From Anaerolineae bacterium (GTDB lineage Bacteria > Chloroflexota > Anaerolineae > Aggregatilineales > Aggregatilineaceae), in NCBI GenBank assembly GCA_016930015.1, contig JAFGHR010000113.1, positions 1-64,000 of the forward strand: a stretch of 64,000 nt of DNA, given 5' to 3'. This document shows positions 53,601 through 61,880 of the stretch, one piece after another; the first letter of the stretch is position 1; every line of letters starts with the position of its first letter. Below the pieces are notes generated by a model. That model searched no databases, had not been told where the DNA came from, and worked only from the letters and a program-made list of their open reading frames with translations. The translations under genes were made by a program, and so were the position numbers.

Positions 53601-55535
53601 ATGCGATATAACACACAACGATGGTGGTTAGGGGAATTGTTGATCGGTGCTGCCGTTGTATTACTGGTTGCGAGCGTGTTCGCCATAACGAGCAGCAAAC
53701 CGTTAACAATCAATCAAACCGTGAACGAAACCACCGTTCACCTGTCGGCGAACCGGGATCAGACCCTGTTTCCCAATGACTGCATCACCCTTTCGTGGAA
53801 TCTGGAGCATATTCAGGCCGTTTACCTGAATGAACAAGGGCGACCAGGGACCGGTCAAGAATCATTTTGTGGCACGGAAGCCGTTTTTAACGTTCACCTG
53901 CCAGATGAATCAATCCATGTCTACACGTTAACGATAGACGCATGGTTTGCGTCCGCAGGCAACCGGGCCTTGATCTGGCTTGCTTCCGGCCTGGCAGTTG
54001 TGGGACTCGGTGTGTGGGGATGGCTGCCCGGTATAGAGCGCATCCGTGCAGACGGGTCCGCGCTGGTTCACGACATCAAAAACCACGTCGTGTCAACCGG
54101 GGACGGCGTGCATTGGATGGTACTGCTGGTGATCGTGCTGGCCGGGGTGATCGCCCGCCTGATCTTCCTCTCACACGAGATGTGGATTGACGAAGTCGAA
54201 ACGTTCAACCACTATGTTTCACAATCGCTATACGGCGGCATATCCAGTTACAACGATCCCAACAATCACCTGTTGAACACCTTGTTGATGCATATCAGCT
54301 ATAAGTTGTTTGGTGCTGAGCCGGAAATATTGCGCCTGCCAGCCCTGATCACGGGCATACTCACGATCCCGGCGCTATACGGTGTCGCACGCATGGCCTA
54401 TAACCGGCATACAGCCCTGATAGCCGCAGCGTTGGTTGCGCCGCACTGGTTCCTGGTGTTTATGTCCGTCAACGCACGCGGTTATTCGATCCAGACGCTG
54501 CTGTTTTTGATTGCACTTGCCGCCGCACTATACGTTTTGCGTGGTGAAAACGTCATCGCGTGGACCGTGTTCGCCGTAAGTAGCGCACTCGGCTTTTTCG
54601 CACTGCCGACTATGCTGTATGGTTTTGCAGGGATCGTTGTCTGGCTGTTTCTGTCATTTTTAATCACACGCCAAAACTCCCGGCGCCGGATGCTGAACCT
54701 TATTTTGTTCAGCGGGCTGACCCTATGGTTAACTTTTGCGCTTTACAGCCCAACCCTGGCGCGACACGGACTGAGGCCGATCACCGACAACCAGTATGTG
54801 CAATCCCTCACATGGGAAAAATTTGTTGATGGCCTTCCGGATTCCCTCGAATCGATCTGGAACGGGTGGCAGATCACTGCCCCGGCGTGGCTGCCCACAT
54901 TGTTGTTGGTGGGCTGCGCGTCGAGCATCCTGCTGCATACGCGCATCGCCGCGCGGCAGCGTTTTCCGCTTGCCGTGCCGCTGGCGGGGACAGCGCTTGT
55001 TATCGTCTCCATACAACAGGTCATCCCTTACGGTCGCGTGTGGACCTATTACCTACCAATCACCCTTATGCTGGCGGCGGCTGGCCTTACAGCACTTCTG
55101 GAGCCCGTACAGAGCCGCTGGAAACACAGCGCACCAATCGTAAGCGTGTGTCTTATGCTGATTGTCAACGCATCCACCCTGCAACCACACGCGCCTTTGA
55201 TAGCCGATAAACCTTATGACACGTTCGTCACACAACTCAAACATGAGATGCGCACAGGTGATACTGTCGTGTCGTACAACCCGGTTTACGAGACTCTGGT
55301 GTATTACTTCCTGCTAAAAGACATTCGCGCAGACCATTTTTATGCCGGTGGCTTTGATTCAAGCGGACGGATTCTGATCATTGTCGAAGTTCCGCAGCAG
55401 TGGGACGAAGTGCTCAGCAGGGTAACAGGCGCACAGATCACACCGGGCAAAAAACCGGAACTGGTGCTCAAGCACAAGAAACTGAGCGTTTACGCAGTAA
55501 CACCTGATCTGCTTCAATCACCCGATGACACATAA
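53601..55535 (+). CDS. Polytopic glycosyltransferase (PMT/ArnT-like) with Ig-like N-terminal domain
   Basis: A 644-aa membrane protein. TM1 at about 11-30 is followed by an extracytoplasmic beta-sandwich-like domain (about 38-113: NDCITLSWNLEHIQAVYLN, then SFCGTEAVFNVHL and YTLTIDAWF), a type often found in Chloroflexota surface proteins. Then TM2 (about 122-142) and a GT-C core start with TM3 (about 172-192). The acidic pair D197-E198 in MWIDEVETFNHYVSQSLYGG marks the catalytic first loop of the PMT/ArnT family. The remaining helices run to about 500 and a soluble tail (505-644) closes the protein. It would transfer a polyprenyl-linked sugar to a surface acceptor. It is a stand-alone gene. 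Confidence 0.75.
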   Translation: MRYNTQRWWLGELLIGAAVVLLVASVFAITSSKPLTINQTVNETTVHLSANRDQTLFPNDCITLSWNLEHIQAVYLNEQGRPGTGQESFCGTEAVFNVHLPDESIHVYTLTIDAWFASAGNRALIWLASGLAVVGLGVWGWLPGIERIRADGSALVHDIKNHVVSTGDGVHWMVLLVIVLAGVIARLIFLSHEMWIDEVETFNHYVSQSLYGGISSYNDPNNHLLNTLLMHISYKLFGAEPEILRLPALITGILTIPALYGVARMAYNRHTALIAAALVAPHWFLVFMSVNARGYSIQTLLFLIALAAALYVLRGENVIAWTVFAVSSALGFFALPTMLYGFAGIVVWLFLSFLITRQNSRRRMLNLILFSGLTLWLTFALYSPTLARHGLRPITDNQYVQSLTWEKFVDGLPDSLESIWNGWQITAPAWLPTLLLVGCASSILLHTRIAARQRFPLAVPLAGTALVIVSIQQVIPYGRVWTYYLPITLMLAAAGLTALLEPVQSRWKHSAPIVSVCLMLIVNASTLQPHAPLIADKPYDTFVTQLKHEMRTGDTVVSYNPVYETLVYYFLLKDIRADHFYAGGFDSSGRILIIVEVPQQWDEVLSRVTGAQITPGKKPELVLKHKKLSVYAVTPDLLQSPDDT

Positions 55536-55548
55536 CAACAGAAAACAT

Positions 55549-55577
55549 ACCCGCGTTTCCTAATACGACACGCGGGT
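55549..55577. terminator. Convergent-gene terminator hairpin
   Basis: ACCCGCGT (55549-55556) pairs perfectly with ACGCGGGT (55570-55577). It lies 14 bases after the glycosyltransferase stop and 54 bases after the oxidoreductase stop on the other strand. Only the minus strand has a U-rich follow-up (TGTTTTC), so it is stronger for the oxidoreductase gene. Confidence 0.55.
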
Positions 55578-55630
55578 GTGGCATCCTATTTCTATTCGCA
55601 GATTACAGGCATTGCTCCCGGCGATAAACC

Positions 55631-57622
55631 CTACTGTGCACGGGTGTTATCCAGAGTCCCGGCCTGGCCCGGCGTGAGCATGTCGGGAATGGCATCCGCC
55701 CCGGCGGCAAACCCGTCAGCAATACCCAGGCGGATTTCATCCCAGAAGTCGCGCGCGGCTTGTTTTTTGTCCTCGCGGAAACGGTTGAGCCATTGCTCAA
55801 GCTCCGGGTCTTTCAACCCGTTGTGTTCCCAATATTCGAGGAACCCCAGAATTAAATCAGCGACACGTTCGCTTTCCCACGGTTCCGATTTTGGCGATTC
55901 GTGATCAAAGATCGCCTTGCACAACCGGAACTGGTGCGTTTTGTAATCCGTATCCAGCCCGTAGTGAGCTTCAAGGATTTCGTCAGTGATCGATTCCGCC
56001 CATTTGCGATGAAACCGGCAGATACCGGTATTGTCGTTGAACAATTCATACGTCATGCGCTCGACATTTTTACGGCCCAGCTCGCGCGGCGGCATAAAAT
56101 CGATATCGTAGAATACGTAGTACTTGCCCATTAACGGCATCGGGCTGAACATGCCCGGCGTCCAGTACTGGTTAGGGACCATGCAGCCCTGGTCACCGTT
56201 AGCCAGGTAAACGGCGCGATTCAGGCTGTCAATGTCGTAACGTTGATCCAGGATGTGCGCGGCGCCGCGAATTCCTTCACGAAACGCGGCTCCTTCTGGC
56301 GCAAACAGGATCATGTTTACAATACTGGCCGCATAGTCCGCGTTGCGGCGGCTGTCCGTCACAAGATCAAACGAGGCTACATCCGCCGTAAAACCGAAGC
56401 GCAGATCGGAGGCGGGCGGCAAACCGAAATCCTCCGGTGGGATCAATCCCTCCGCGATCAATTCCATGATCCAGGCTACTGTGCCCCCCAACTGGATCGC
56501 ATCAAAACCCATGGCATCAGCATAGTGATTGATCGTTTCGGCAGCACGCTGGTCAAACACGCCGATCTGTGGGCCGAGGGCATGATAGGGCTCGTAGTCT
56601 TTTTTGTAGTGATCTTTGATCTTTTTGCAGGCTACCGCGCAGGGTTCACCGCAGTGCTGCTGCTGTTTGGGTTTGATCGTCTCCTCATTGAACTGGTGCA
56701 GGTAGTGCTTGAGGATAAAATCCTGGTGCTGGCGCAAGCGCTCGTCGTTGGCAGCGTAGATGCTCTGGTAGTTGAAGCTCATAATGCGCATATCGAGCGT
56801 TCGCATGTTCACGCCAAACGTGCCGCCTGTTTCGAACTCCGGCGCGTAGCGATATTTTGTCGTCAGCGCCAGATCGGCCTGGATCGTTCGCTTGCCGAAA
56901 TGTTCGAGGAAGTACGAGTCGATCTCCTTCGAATCACGGAGATCAGGGTCTTCCCACTCACCGCCAAACACACAGCCCACAATGTTGTGGTATTGCAGCA
57001 AACGGCTTCCCAGGCCGCCGCGCCCGGCCCAATCTTCGACCGGCGCGAAGCGCTCCTTACGAATCGGGCTGGAACCGATAGCGCCTTCCCTGGTATAACG
57101 TGCCGCCGGGCCAACGGCAAAAATGCGCACGCCGTCGGGTTGGTACTCGCTCGCATAACGATCATACAATGCCTGTTGAAGCGCAAAAAAACCAAGCAGC
57201 GGGCGGCCATCCGGGTCAGCGTACCCGTTCCAGATCGGGTCAATATTCACGGGTTCGAGCCGCACGTGAATTTCACCGTCCGTGTGATTTAGCAGCAGCA
57301 CGCTGGGTTCAGGGGCTCGTCCACGCAGCGCAATGTAGTTTACGCCGATGCCGTGAAATGTATAGGCGGCGCCGCCCATGCTGGAAACGTAAAAACTCTC
57401 CCATTGAGGACTCCAGGCACAGAATACCAGGCGCCGAGAGCCGGGAATCCGGCTGCCAGCCAGCAACCCTTCGCCAAACGTGAAACTATCAGGATAAAGA
57501 TGGTAACGCAGCCAACCATAATCAACGGGGCCAAGCACGTCAGGGGCTTCCACCGGACGCAGATACCAATGCCCATTGTGCAAGTGAACCGTTAGCACAC
57601 GCTGGTGGATGGGATACGGCAT
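55631..57622 (-). CDS. Tungsten-type aldehyde:ferredoxin oxidoreductase family protein, GAPOR-like
   Basis: A 663-aa member of the AOR superfamily: pterin-binding N-domain, then cluster and pterin domains. Cluster cysteines are C324, C328 and C332 (HCGEPCAVACKK) plus C535 in NDNTGICRF. The N-terminal landmarks LGPVDYGWLRYHLYPDSF, GSRRLVFCAWSPQWE, SSMGGAAYTFHGIGVNYIAL and EDWAGRGGLGSRLL resemble, as I recall them, the glyceraldehyde-3-phosphate:ferredoxin oxidoreductase (GAPOR) branch, and the length fits that enzyme (about 650 aa) better than classical AOR (about 605-620 aa). GAPOR would oxidise glyceraldehyde 3-phosphate to 3-phosphoglycerate and reduce ferredoxin. Transcribed divergently from a sugar operon whose aldolase should release a triose phosphate. 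AGGAGG precedes the ATG. Confidence 0.72.
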   Translation of the reverse strand: MPYPIHQRVLTVHLHNGHWYLRPVEAPDVLGPVDYGWLRYHLYPDSFTFGEGLLAGSRIPGSRRLVFCAWSPQWESFYVSSMGGAAYTFHGIGVNYIALRGRAPEPSVLLLNHTDGEIHVRLEPVNIDPIWNGYADPDGRPLLGFFALQQALYDRYASEYQPDGVRIFAVGPAARYTREGAIGSSPIRKERFAPVEDWAGRGGLGSRLLQYHNIVGCVFGGEWEDPDLRDSKEIDSYFLEHFGKRTIQADLALTTKYRYAPEFETGGTFGVNMRTLDMRIMSFNYQSIYAANDERLRQHQDFILKHYLHQFNEETIKPKQQQHCGEPCAVACKKIKDHYKKDYEPYHALGPQIGVFDQRAAETINHYADAMGFDAIQLGGTVAWIMELIAEGLIPPEDFGLPPASDLRFGFTADVASFDLVTDSRRNADYAASIVNMILFAPEGAAFREGIRGAAHILDQRYDIDSLNRAVYLANGDQGCMVPNQYWTPGMFSPMPLMGKYYVFYDIDFMPPRELGRKNVERMTYELFNDNTGICRFHRKWAESITDEILEAHYGLDTDYKTHQFRLCKAIFDHESPKSEPWESERVADLILGFLEYWEHNGLKDPELEQWLNRFREDKKQAARDFWDEIRLGIADGFAAGADAIPDMLTPGQAGTLDNTRAQ

Positions 57623-57725
57623 CGAATCCTCCTGTGACCACGATATAGTTACAGTTCGAGAAACACGATCGCAAGATGAATCAACTAACCTATTCGCACA
57701 TTAACAGGTTCGCCAGACAGCGGCA

Positions 57726-57750
57726 AGCCGTTTTGATCATCAAAACCGCT
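57726..57750. promoter_or_regulatory. 25-bp near-perfect palindrome between the oxidoreductase and the sugar operon
   Basis: The inner part GTTTTGAT-C-ATCAAAAC (57730-57746) is perfect, and the outer bases extend it to 11 of 12 pairs. It lies about 105 bases upstream of the GAPOR-like start and is distinct in sequence from the LacI-type palindrome. It could be an operator for the oxidoreductase gene. The rest of 57623-57831 shows no other signal. Confidence 0.4.
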
Positions 57751-57831
57751 GATATTGCTCCTGTTATTGTGGTTTTTCCGCAACTGGAAATTGTCCCCAA
57801 ACAGGCCAAACCAATTTGTCGCGCCACCTGA

Positions 57832-57861
57832 TTGACAGCAGTTTGTATTTTATGGCATAGT
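57832..57861 (+). promoter_or_regulatory. Predicted promoter of the isomerase-aldolase-kinase operon
   Basis: TTGACA (57832-57837) is followed after 18 bases by CATAGT (57856-57861, four of six -10 matches). The LacI-type palindrome begins three bases downstream, so a bound repressor would cover the start site. Confidence 0.5.
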
Positions 57862-57864
57862 AAT

Positions 57865-57890
57865 TGTAAACGTTTCCGGAAACGTTTACA
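57865..57890. promoter_or_regulatory. Perfect 26-bp LacI-family operator
   Basis: TGTAAACGTTTCC is followed without spacer by its exact reverse complement (half sites 57865-57877 and 57878-57890). The TGTAAACGTTT-type half site fits LacI/GalR regulators. It sits directly after the predicted -10 of the sugar operon, about 60 bases before the isomerase start, and the LacI gene closes the same operon (61881-62927). It is also placed to influence the divergent GAPOR-like gene. Confidence 0.85.
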
Positions 57891-57951
57891 GTACACAGGC
57901 TGTACACAACCTCGCGATCAAAATACATTTGAATTTCTCAGGAGGTTTCAG

Positions 57952-59364
57952 GTGGACACTAAAAAATCAACGTTTGCGCTCTTTTTCGGCAATCGTGGTT
58001 TTTTCCCGGCATCACTCATTGCTGAAGCGCGTACCGAACTGCCGCGTGTATTAGAAGAACTTGGGCACGATGTGCTGATACTTGACGAAGCGGCAACCCG
58101 TTATGGCGCTGTAGAAACTGCGCGTGAAGGCGAAATCTATGCCAATTTTTTAGAGCAAAACCGGGGCAAGTTCGATGGTGTGATCCTGAGTTTGCCCAAT
58201 TTTGGCGACGAAACCGGCGCTGTCGCTGCATTAAAACATGCCCATGTCCCGATCCTGCTTCATGCTTACCCGGATGATCTGGACAAAATGGGGCCTGCCC
58301 AACGGCGGGATGCTTTTTGTGGCAAGCTGTCAATTGCCGATGTGTTCCGGCAGTACGGCGTGACGTTTACCACGCTCAAGCCACACGTCGTAAAACCAAC
58401 TCACAACATGTTTAAGGCCAACGTTGACCATTTTGACCGTGTGTGCCGCGTAGTCAAGGGCATGCGCGACATGGTGGTGGGGGCCATTGGCGCACGCACA
58501 ACCCCATTCAAAACGGTACGTATTGACGAATTGGCGCTGCAACACAACGGGATCACAGTTGAAACACTGGATATGGCCGATGTCATCGGGCGTGTCAAAG
58601 CGTTAAACGGCAGCGCCGCCTATGACGATAAACTCGCCATGCTGCGCGGTTACGCGAACTGGACCGCTGTCCCGGACCCGGCAGTAGAAAATATCGCCAA
58701 ACTAAGCGTTGTGCTCGACGAGATTATCGACGAATACCAGATGGACGCCGTCGCCATCCGCTGCTGGCTGGAACTCCAACAGCAGCTTGGTATTTCACCC
58801 TGCGTTGTGCTGGGCACACTCAATGACCAGGGTATCGGCGCAGCATGTGAGGTTGATATCGGCAGTGCAGTTGCGCTGCGTGCGCTGCATCTGGCTTCAG
58901 GCGAAGCCGCGGCCTGCCTGGATTGGAACAACAACTACGAGGACGCGGATAACAAGTGTATTCTGTTCCACTGTGGACCGGTTCCTGACAGCTTGATGGC
59001 GGGCAAGGGGCAGATCACCGATCACGACATTTTGATCAACTCTATCGGAGAAGGCAAAAGTTTCGGTTGTAATGTTGGGCGCATCGCCCAGTTTGATTTC
59101 ACGTTTGGGAACGTGCTTACCCACGAAGGGCAGGTTAACTGGTATTTGGGTAACGGCATGTTCACCGGCGACCCGATTCCGGCAGACTTCTTCGGATGCG
59201 CCGGGGTAGCCGAAGTCGAAAACCTTCAAGATGTGCTGCTGCATATCATGCGCTCCGGACACCGTCACCATGTCAACCTGACCCCAGGATGTTACACTGC
59301 GCCGCTACGCGAAGCGCTGCAAAATTACCTGGGACAAAACGTATCACTTCCGCAGTGGGAATAA
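57952..59364 (+). CDS. FucI/AraA-like sugar isomerase
   Basis: A 470-aa protein of the L-fucose/L-arabinose isomerase superfamily, which converts an aldose to a ketose with a Mn-type metal. The N-half is an alpha-beta domain with SLPNFGDETGAVAAL. Metal-site candidates in the C-half are E300 (ACEVDIGSAVALRAL), D324 (CLDWNNNYED) and H340 (FHCGPVP), in the spacing expected for this fold. The GTG at 57952 is the start, with AGGAGG seven bases upstream; an in-frame extension upstream to 57832 covers the promoter and operator and is not coding. First gene of an operon with class II aldolase, FGGY kinase and LacI repressor genes; the aldolase ATG follows after three bases. The sugar is not identifiable. 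Confidence 0.82.
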   Translation: MDTKKSTFALFFGNRGFFPASLIAEARTELPRVLEELGHDVLILDEAATRYGAVETAREGEIYANFLEQNRGKFDGVILSLPNFGDETGAVAALKHAHVPILLHAYPDDLDKMGPAQRRDAFCGKLSIADVFRQYGVTFTTLKPHVVKPTHNMFKANVDHFDRVCRVVKGMRDMVVGAIGARTTPFKTVRIDELALQHNGITVETLDMADVIGRVKALNGSAAYDDKLAMLRGYANWTAVPDPAVENIAKLSVVLDEIIDEYQMDAVAIRCWLELQQQLGISPCVVLGTLNDQGIGAACEVDIGSAVALRALHLASGEAAACLDWNNNYEDADNKCILFHCGPVPDSLMAGKGQITDHDILINSIGEGKSFGCNVGRIAQFDFTFGNVLTHEGQVNWYLGNGMFTGDPIPADFFGCAGVAEVENLQDVLLHIMRSGHRHHVNLTPGCYTAPLREALQNYLGQNVSLPQWE

Positions 59365-59367
59365 GCC

Positions 59368-60291
59368 ATGTTAGACGCACATACAATCATTTACAACGCC
59401 TACCGGGTCGGAATCGTCATCCCCGCCTTTAATGTACCCTACCTGCCAATGGTCGAACCGGTCATCCGCGCCATCGTGGACCAGGATATTTTTGCATTCA
59501 TCGAAACAGCTCGCCTGGAATGGTACAAGTTTGAAGCCAAGAGCCCCGATGCCGTCATGGATGAGTATAAAAAATGGTGCCAGCCCGGTTATGTACGGCT
59601 GCACCTGGATCACGTACCGGCGATCGATGAAGATGGCCAGCAGGTGGACTACATGACCATCATCCAGCATGCGATCGAACTGGGATACGATTCGGTGATG
59701 ATCGACGGCTCGCGGTTAGACCTCGATCACAATATCAAGGCGACATGTGAAGCGGTCGAATTGGCGCATCAAGCCGGGGTTGCGATCGAAGCGGAACTGG
59801 GCGCCGTACTGGGACACGAAGCAGGCCCGCCGCCGCCATATGACGAGTTGTTCGCATCAGGCCGGGGCTTCACCCGCGTTGAGGAAGCCACGCGGTTTGT
59901 GCACGAAACGGGCTGCGATTGGCTGTCAGTAGCCATAGGCAACATTCACGGGGCTGTATCCGGCATTTACAAAGACCAGAAAAAACCCGAAGCACGCCTG
60001 GACCTGGAACACCTGGCTGCGCTGCGGCAAGCAACCGGCATCCCGCTGGTGCTGCATGGCGGTTCTGGTATCAATCAAGACTATGTACGGGCCGCATTCA
60101 AACACGGTATCGCTAAAGTTAATGTTGGGTCCGATATCCGCCAGGCATACGAAACAGCTTTGCGTGATTCTGGCCGTATCGGAGAGGCTCGACAAGCCGT
60201 ATACGACCGGACCTGCTGGTTAATCCGCGACTACTACGGATTGGCCGGGACCAGACAAACGATCATAAACCAGGACGCGTCACAGTCGTGA
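59368..60291 (+). CDS. Class II (metal-dependent) ketose-bisphosphate-type aldolase
   Basis: A 307-aa class II aldolase of the Fba/GatY family: strand-loop HLDHVPAID (D81 and the metal ligand H82), second ligand H194 in AIGNIHGAVSG, third H230 in VLHGGSGI, plus EAELGAVLGHE and the phosphate-binding VNVGSDIRQAYE. It splits a phosphorylated ketose into dihydroxyacetone phosphate and an aldehyde. The loop after HLDH differs from that of classical FBA, so the substrate is probably not fructose bisphosphate. Between isomerase and kinase, it provides the cleavage step of the pathway. Confidence 0.85.
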   Translation: MLDAHTIIYNAYRVGIVIPAFNVPYLPMVEPVIRAIVDQDIFAFIETARLEWYKFEAKSPDAVMDEYKKWCQPGYVRLHLDHVPAIDEDGQQVDYMTIIQHAIELGYDSVMIDGSRLDLDHNIKATCEAVELAHQAGVAIEAELGAVLGHEAGPPPPYDELFASGRGFTRVEEATRFVHETGCDWLSVAIGNIHGAVSGIYKDQKKPEARLDLEHLAALRQATGIPLVLHGGSGINQDYVRAAFKHGIAKVNVGSDIRQAYETALRDSGRIGEARQAVYDRTCWLIRDYYGLAGTRQTIINQDASQS

Positions 60292-60300
60292 GAAAATGTT

Positions 60301-61818
60301 ATGAGCCTGTTAGGAATAGATTTAGGAACCACCGGGTGTAAAGTCGTTTTATTTTCACTTGAGGGCAAACCACTCGCGTCAGCCTACCAGGAATACGATA
60401 TCCAAAGGCCGCAGCCGGGTTGGGCCGAACTCGACGCGCGAGCCGTGTGGGCAGGTGTCAAACACGCTATTCGCGCCGTAACCCCACATGCCACCACCGA
60501 TCCGATCCAGGCCCTGGCGGTATCATCATTAGGCGAAGCAGTCGTGCCGGTGACAACCGACCGGCACATCCTCAGTTCATCGCTGCTCAACTTTGATGTC
60601 CGCGGCGAAAGTTACCTGGACAGCTTGCACCAAACGATCACCGCCGAGCGCCTGTACCAGATCAATGGTAACACGCTCGGCAACCATTACAGCCTGACCA
60701 AGCTGAAATGGATCAAAGATCATCAACCCGATCTGTATGGCAAAACAGCCAGGTTCCTGCACTGGAGCAGTTTTGTATCCTTCATGTTGGGCGCCGATCC
60801 GGTTGTAGACTATTCGCTGGCAAACCGCACGCTGCTGTTTGACATCGAGCGTGAAACGTGGTCCACCGACCTGCTGGATACATTCGGGCTGGATGGCGAA
60901 AAATTACCACCCGCCATGCCGTCCGGAACGGCGGTCGGCACGGTATCGGCTGAAATTGCACAGGAGCTTGGTCTGCCAACCACTGCCGTGATCGTGACCG
61001 GCGCTCATGACCAGTGCGCTAACGCGGTCGGCTGTGGTGTGATCGATCCCGGCAGCGCCGTGTATGGTATGGGAACATACCACTGCATCACGCCGGTGTT
61101 TACAGCACGCGGCACAAGCAACGCGATGATCGAACGTGGCCTGAACACCGAACATCATGCCGTCCCCGACCGGTTTGTGTGTTTTATTTACAATCAAGGT
61201 GGCTCACTGGTCAAGTGGTTTCGGGACACATTCGCCAGGGCAGAACATCATAATGCAGTGGCCGCCGGTCAGGACATTTACCCGGCTTTGTTCGCTGAAA
61301 TCCCGGCAGCGCCGAGCAGCGTTATCGTCCTGCCCCATTTTGCGACCACCGGCCCACCCGACTTTATAACCGATTCGTCCGGTGTGATCGTGGGCTTGCA
61401 GCTCGATACCAGCCGGGGGGATATTCTGAAAGGTATCGTAGAAGGCGTCAGTTATTATCTGAAAGCATGTGTTGACGCGCTGCCTGCTACCGGCATCACG
61501 ATCACCGACTATCGCGCGGTTGGCGGCGGCAGCAAGTCGGATGGTTGGGTTCAGACATGCGCCGACATCATGGGGCAGCCGTTCCAACGCCCGGCCATTA
61601 CCGAAGCAGGCGCGCTTGGCGCTGCTATTATGGCAGGCGTGGGCAGCGGCGTGTTTGAGTCGTATGGCGAAGGCGTTTCGGCCATGGTCACATTAGAGCG
61701 GCTGTTTGAGCCGGACCCAACTCAGCATGATCACTACGCCGCCCGGTACGAACACTACCAACAACTCTGGCCGCTGATGGAAAACTATCTGCGCGAATTC
61801 GCCGCCAGGCCGTTGTAA
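60301..61818 (+). CDS. FGGY-family carbohydrate kinase
   Basis: A 505-aa sugar kinase of the FGGY (xylulokinase-like) family. The N-terminal ATPase fold starts LLGIDLGTTGCKVVLFSL, and the phosphate-binding region is near GAHDQCANAVGCGVIDPG. The C-terminal domain contains RAVGGGSKSDGWVQTCADI and EAGALGAAIMAG. It phosphorylates the ketose made by the isomerase, priming it for the aldolase. Encoded nine bases after the aldolase gene and followed by the repressor gene. Substrate choice within FGGY (xylulose, fuculose, other) is open. Confidence 0.88.
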   Translation: MSLLGIDLGTTGCKVVLFSLEGKPLASAYQEYDIQRPQPGWAELDARAVWAGVKHAIRAVTPHATTDPIQALAVSSLGEAVVPVTTDRHILSSSLLNFDVRGESYLDSLHQTITAERLYQINGNTLGNHYSLTKLKWIKDHQPDLYGKTARFLHWSSFVSFMLGADPVVDYSLANRTLLFDIERETWSTDLLDTFGLDGEKLPPAMPSGTAVGTVSAEIAQELGLPTTAVIVTGAHDQCANAVGCGVIDPGSAVYGMGTYHCITPVFTARGTSNAMIERGLNTEHHAVPDRFVCFIYNQGGSLVKWFRDTFARAEHHNAVAAGQDIYPALFAEIPAAPSSVIVLPHFATTGPPDFITDSSGVIVGLQLDTSRGDILKGIVEGVSYYLKACVDALPATGITITDYRAVGGGSKSDGWVQTCADIMGQPFQRPAITEAGALGAAIMAGVGSGVFESYGEGVSAMVTLERLFEPDPTQHDHYAARYEHYQQLWPLMENYLREFAARPL

Positions 61819-61880
61819 GTTCGATACTCATCACAACCTGTTACACTATACGCCGCGCTATATCGAAAGCGCAGTGGTAA

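Noticed and set aside
56243-57292. 349-codon open frame on the plus strand
   Set aside because: It lies wholly antisense to the GAPOR-like gene, whose translation has clear cluster motifs and a ribosome-binding site; the plus-strand product is basic and low in complexity.
57832-57951. 40-codon N-terminal extension of the isomerase gene
   Set aside because: It would run through the promoter and the LacI palindrome, and an AGGAGG site directs initiation at the GTG at 57952.
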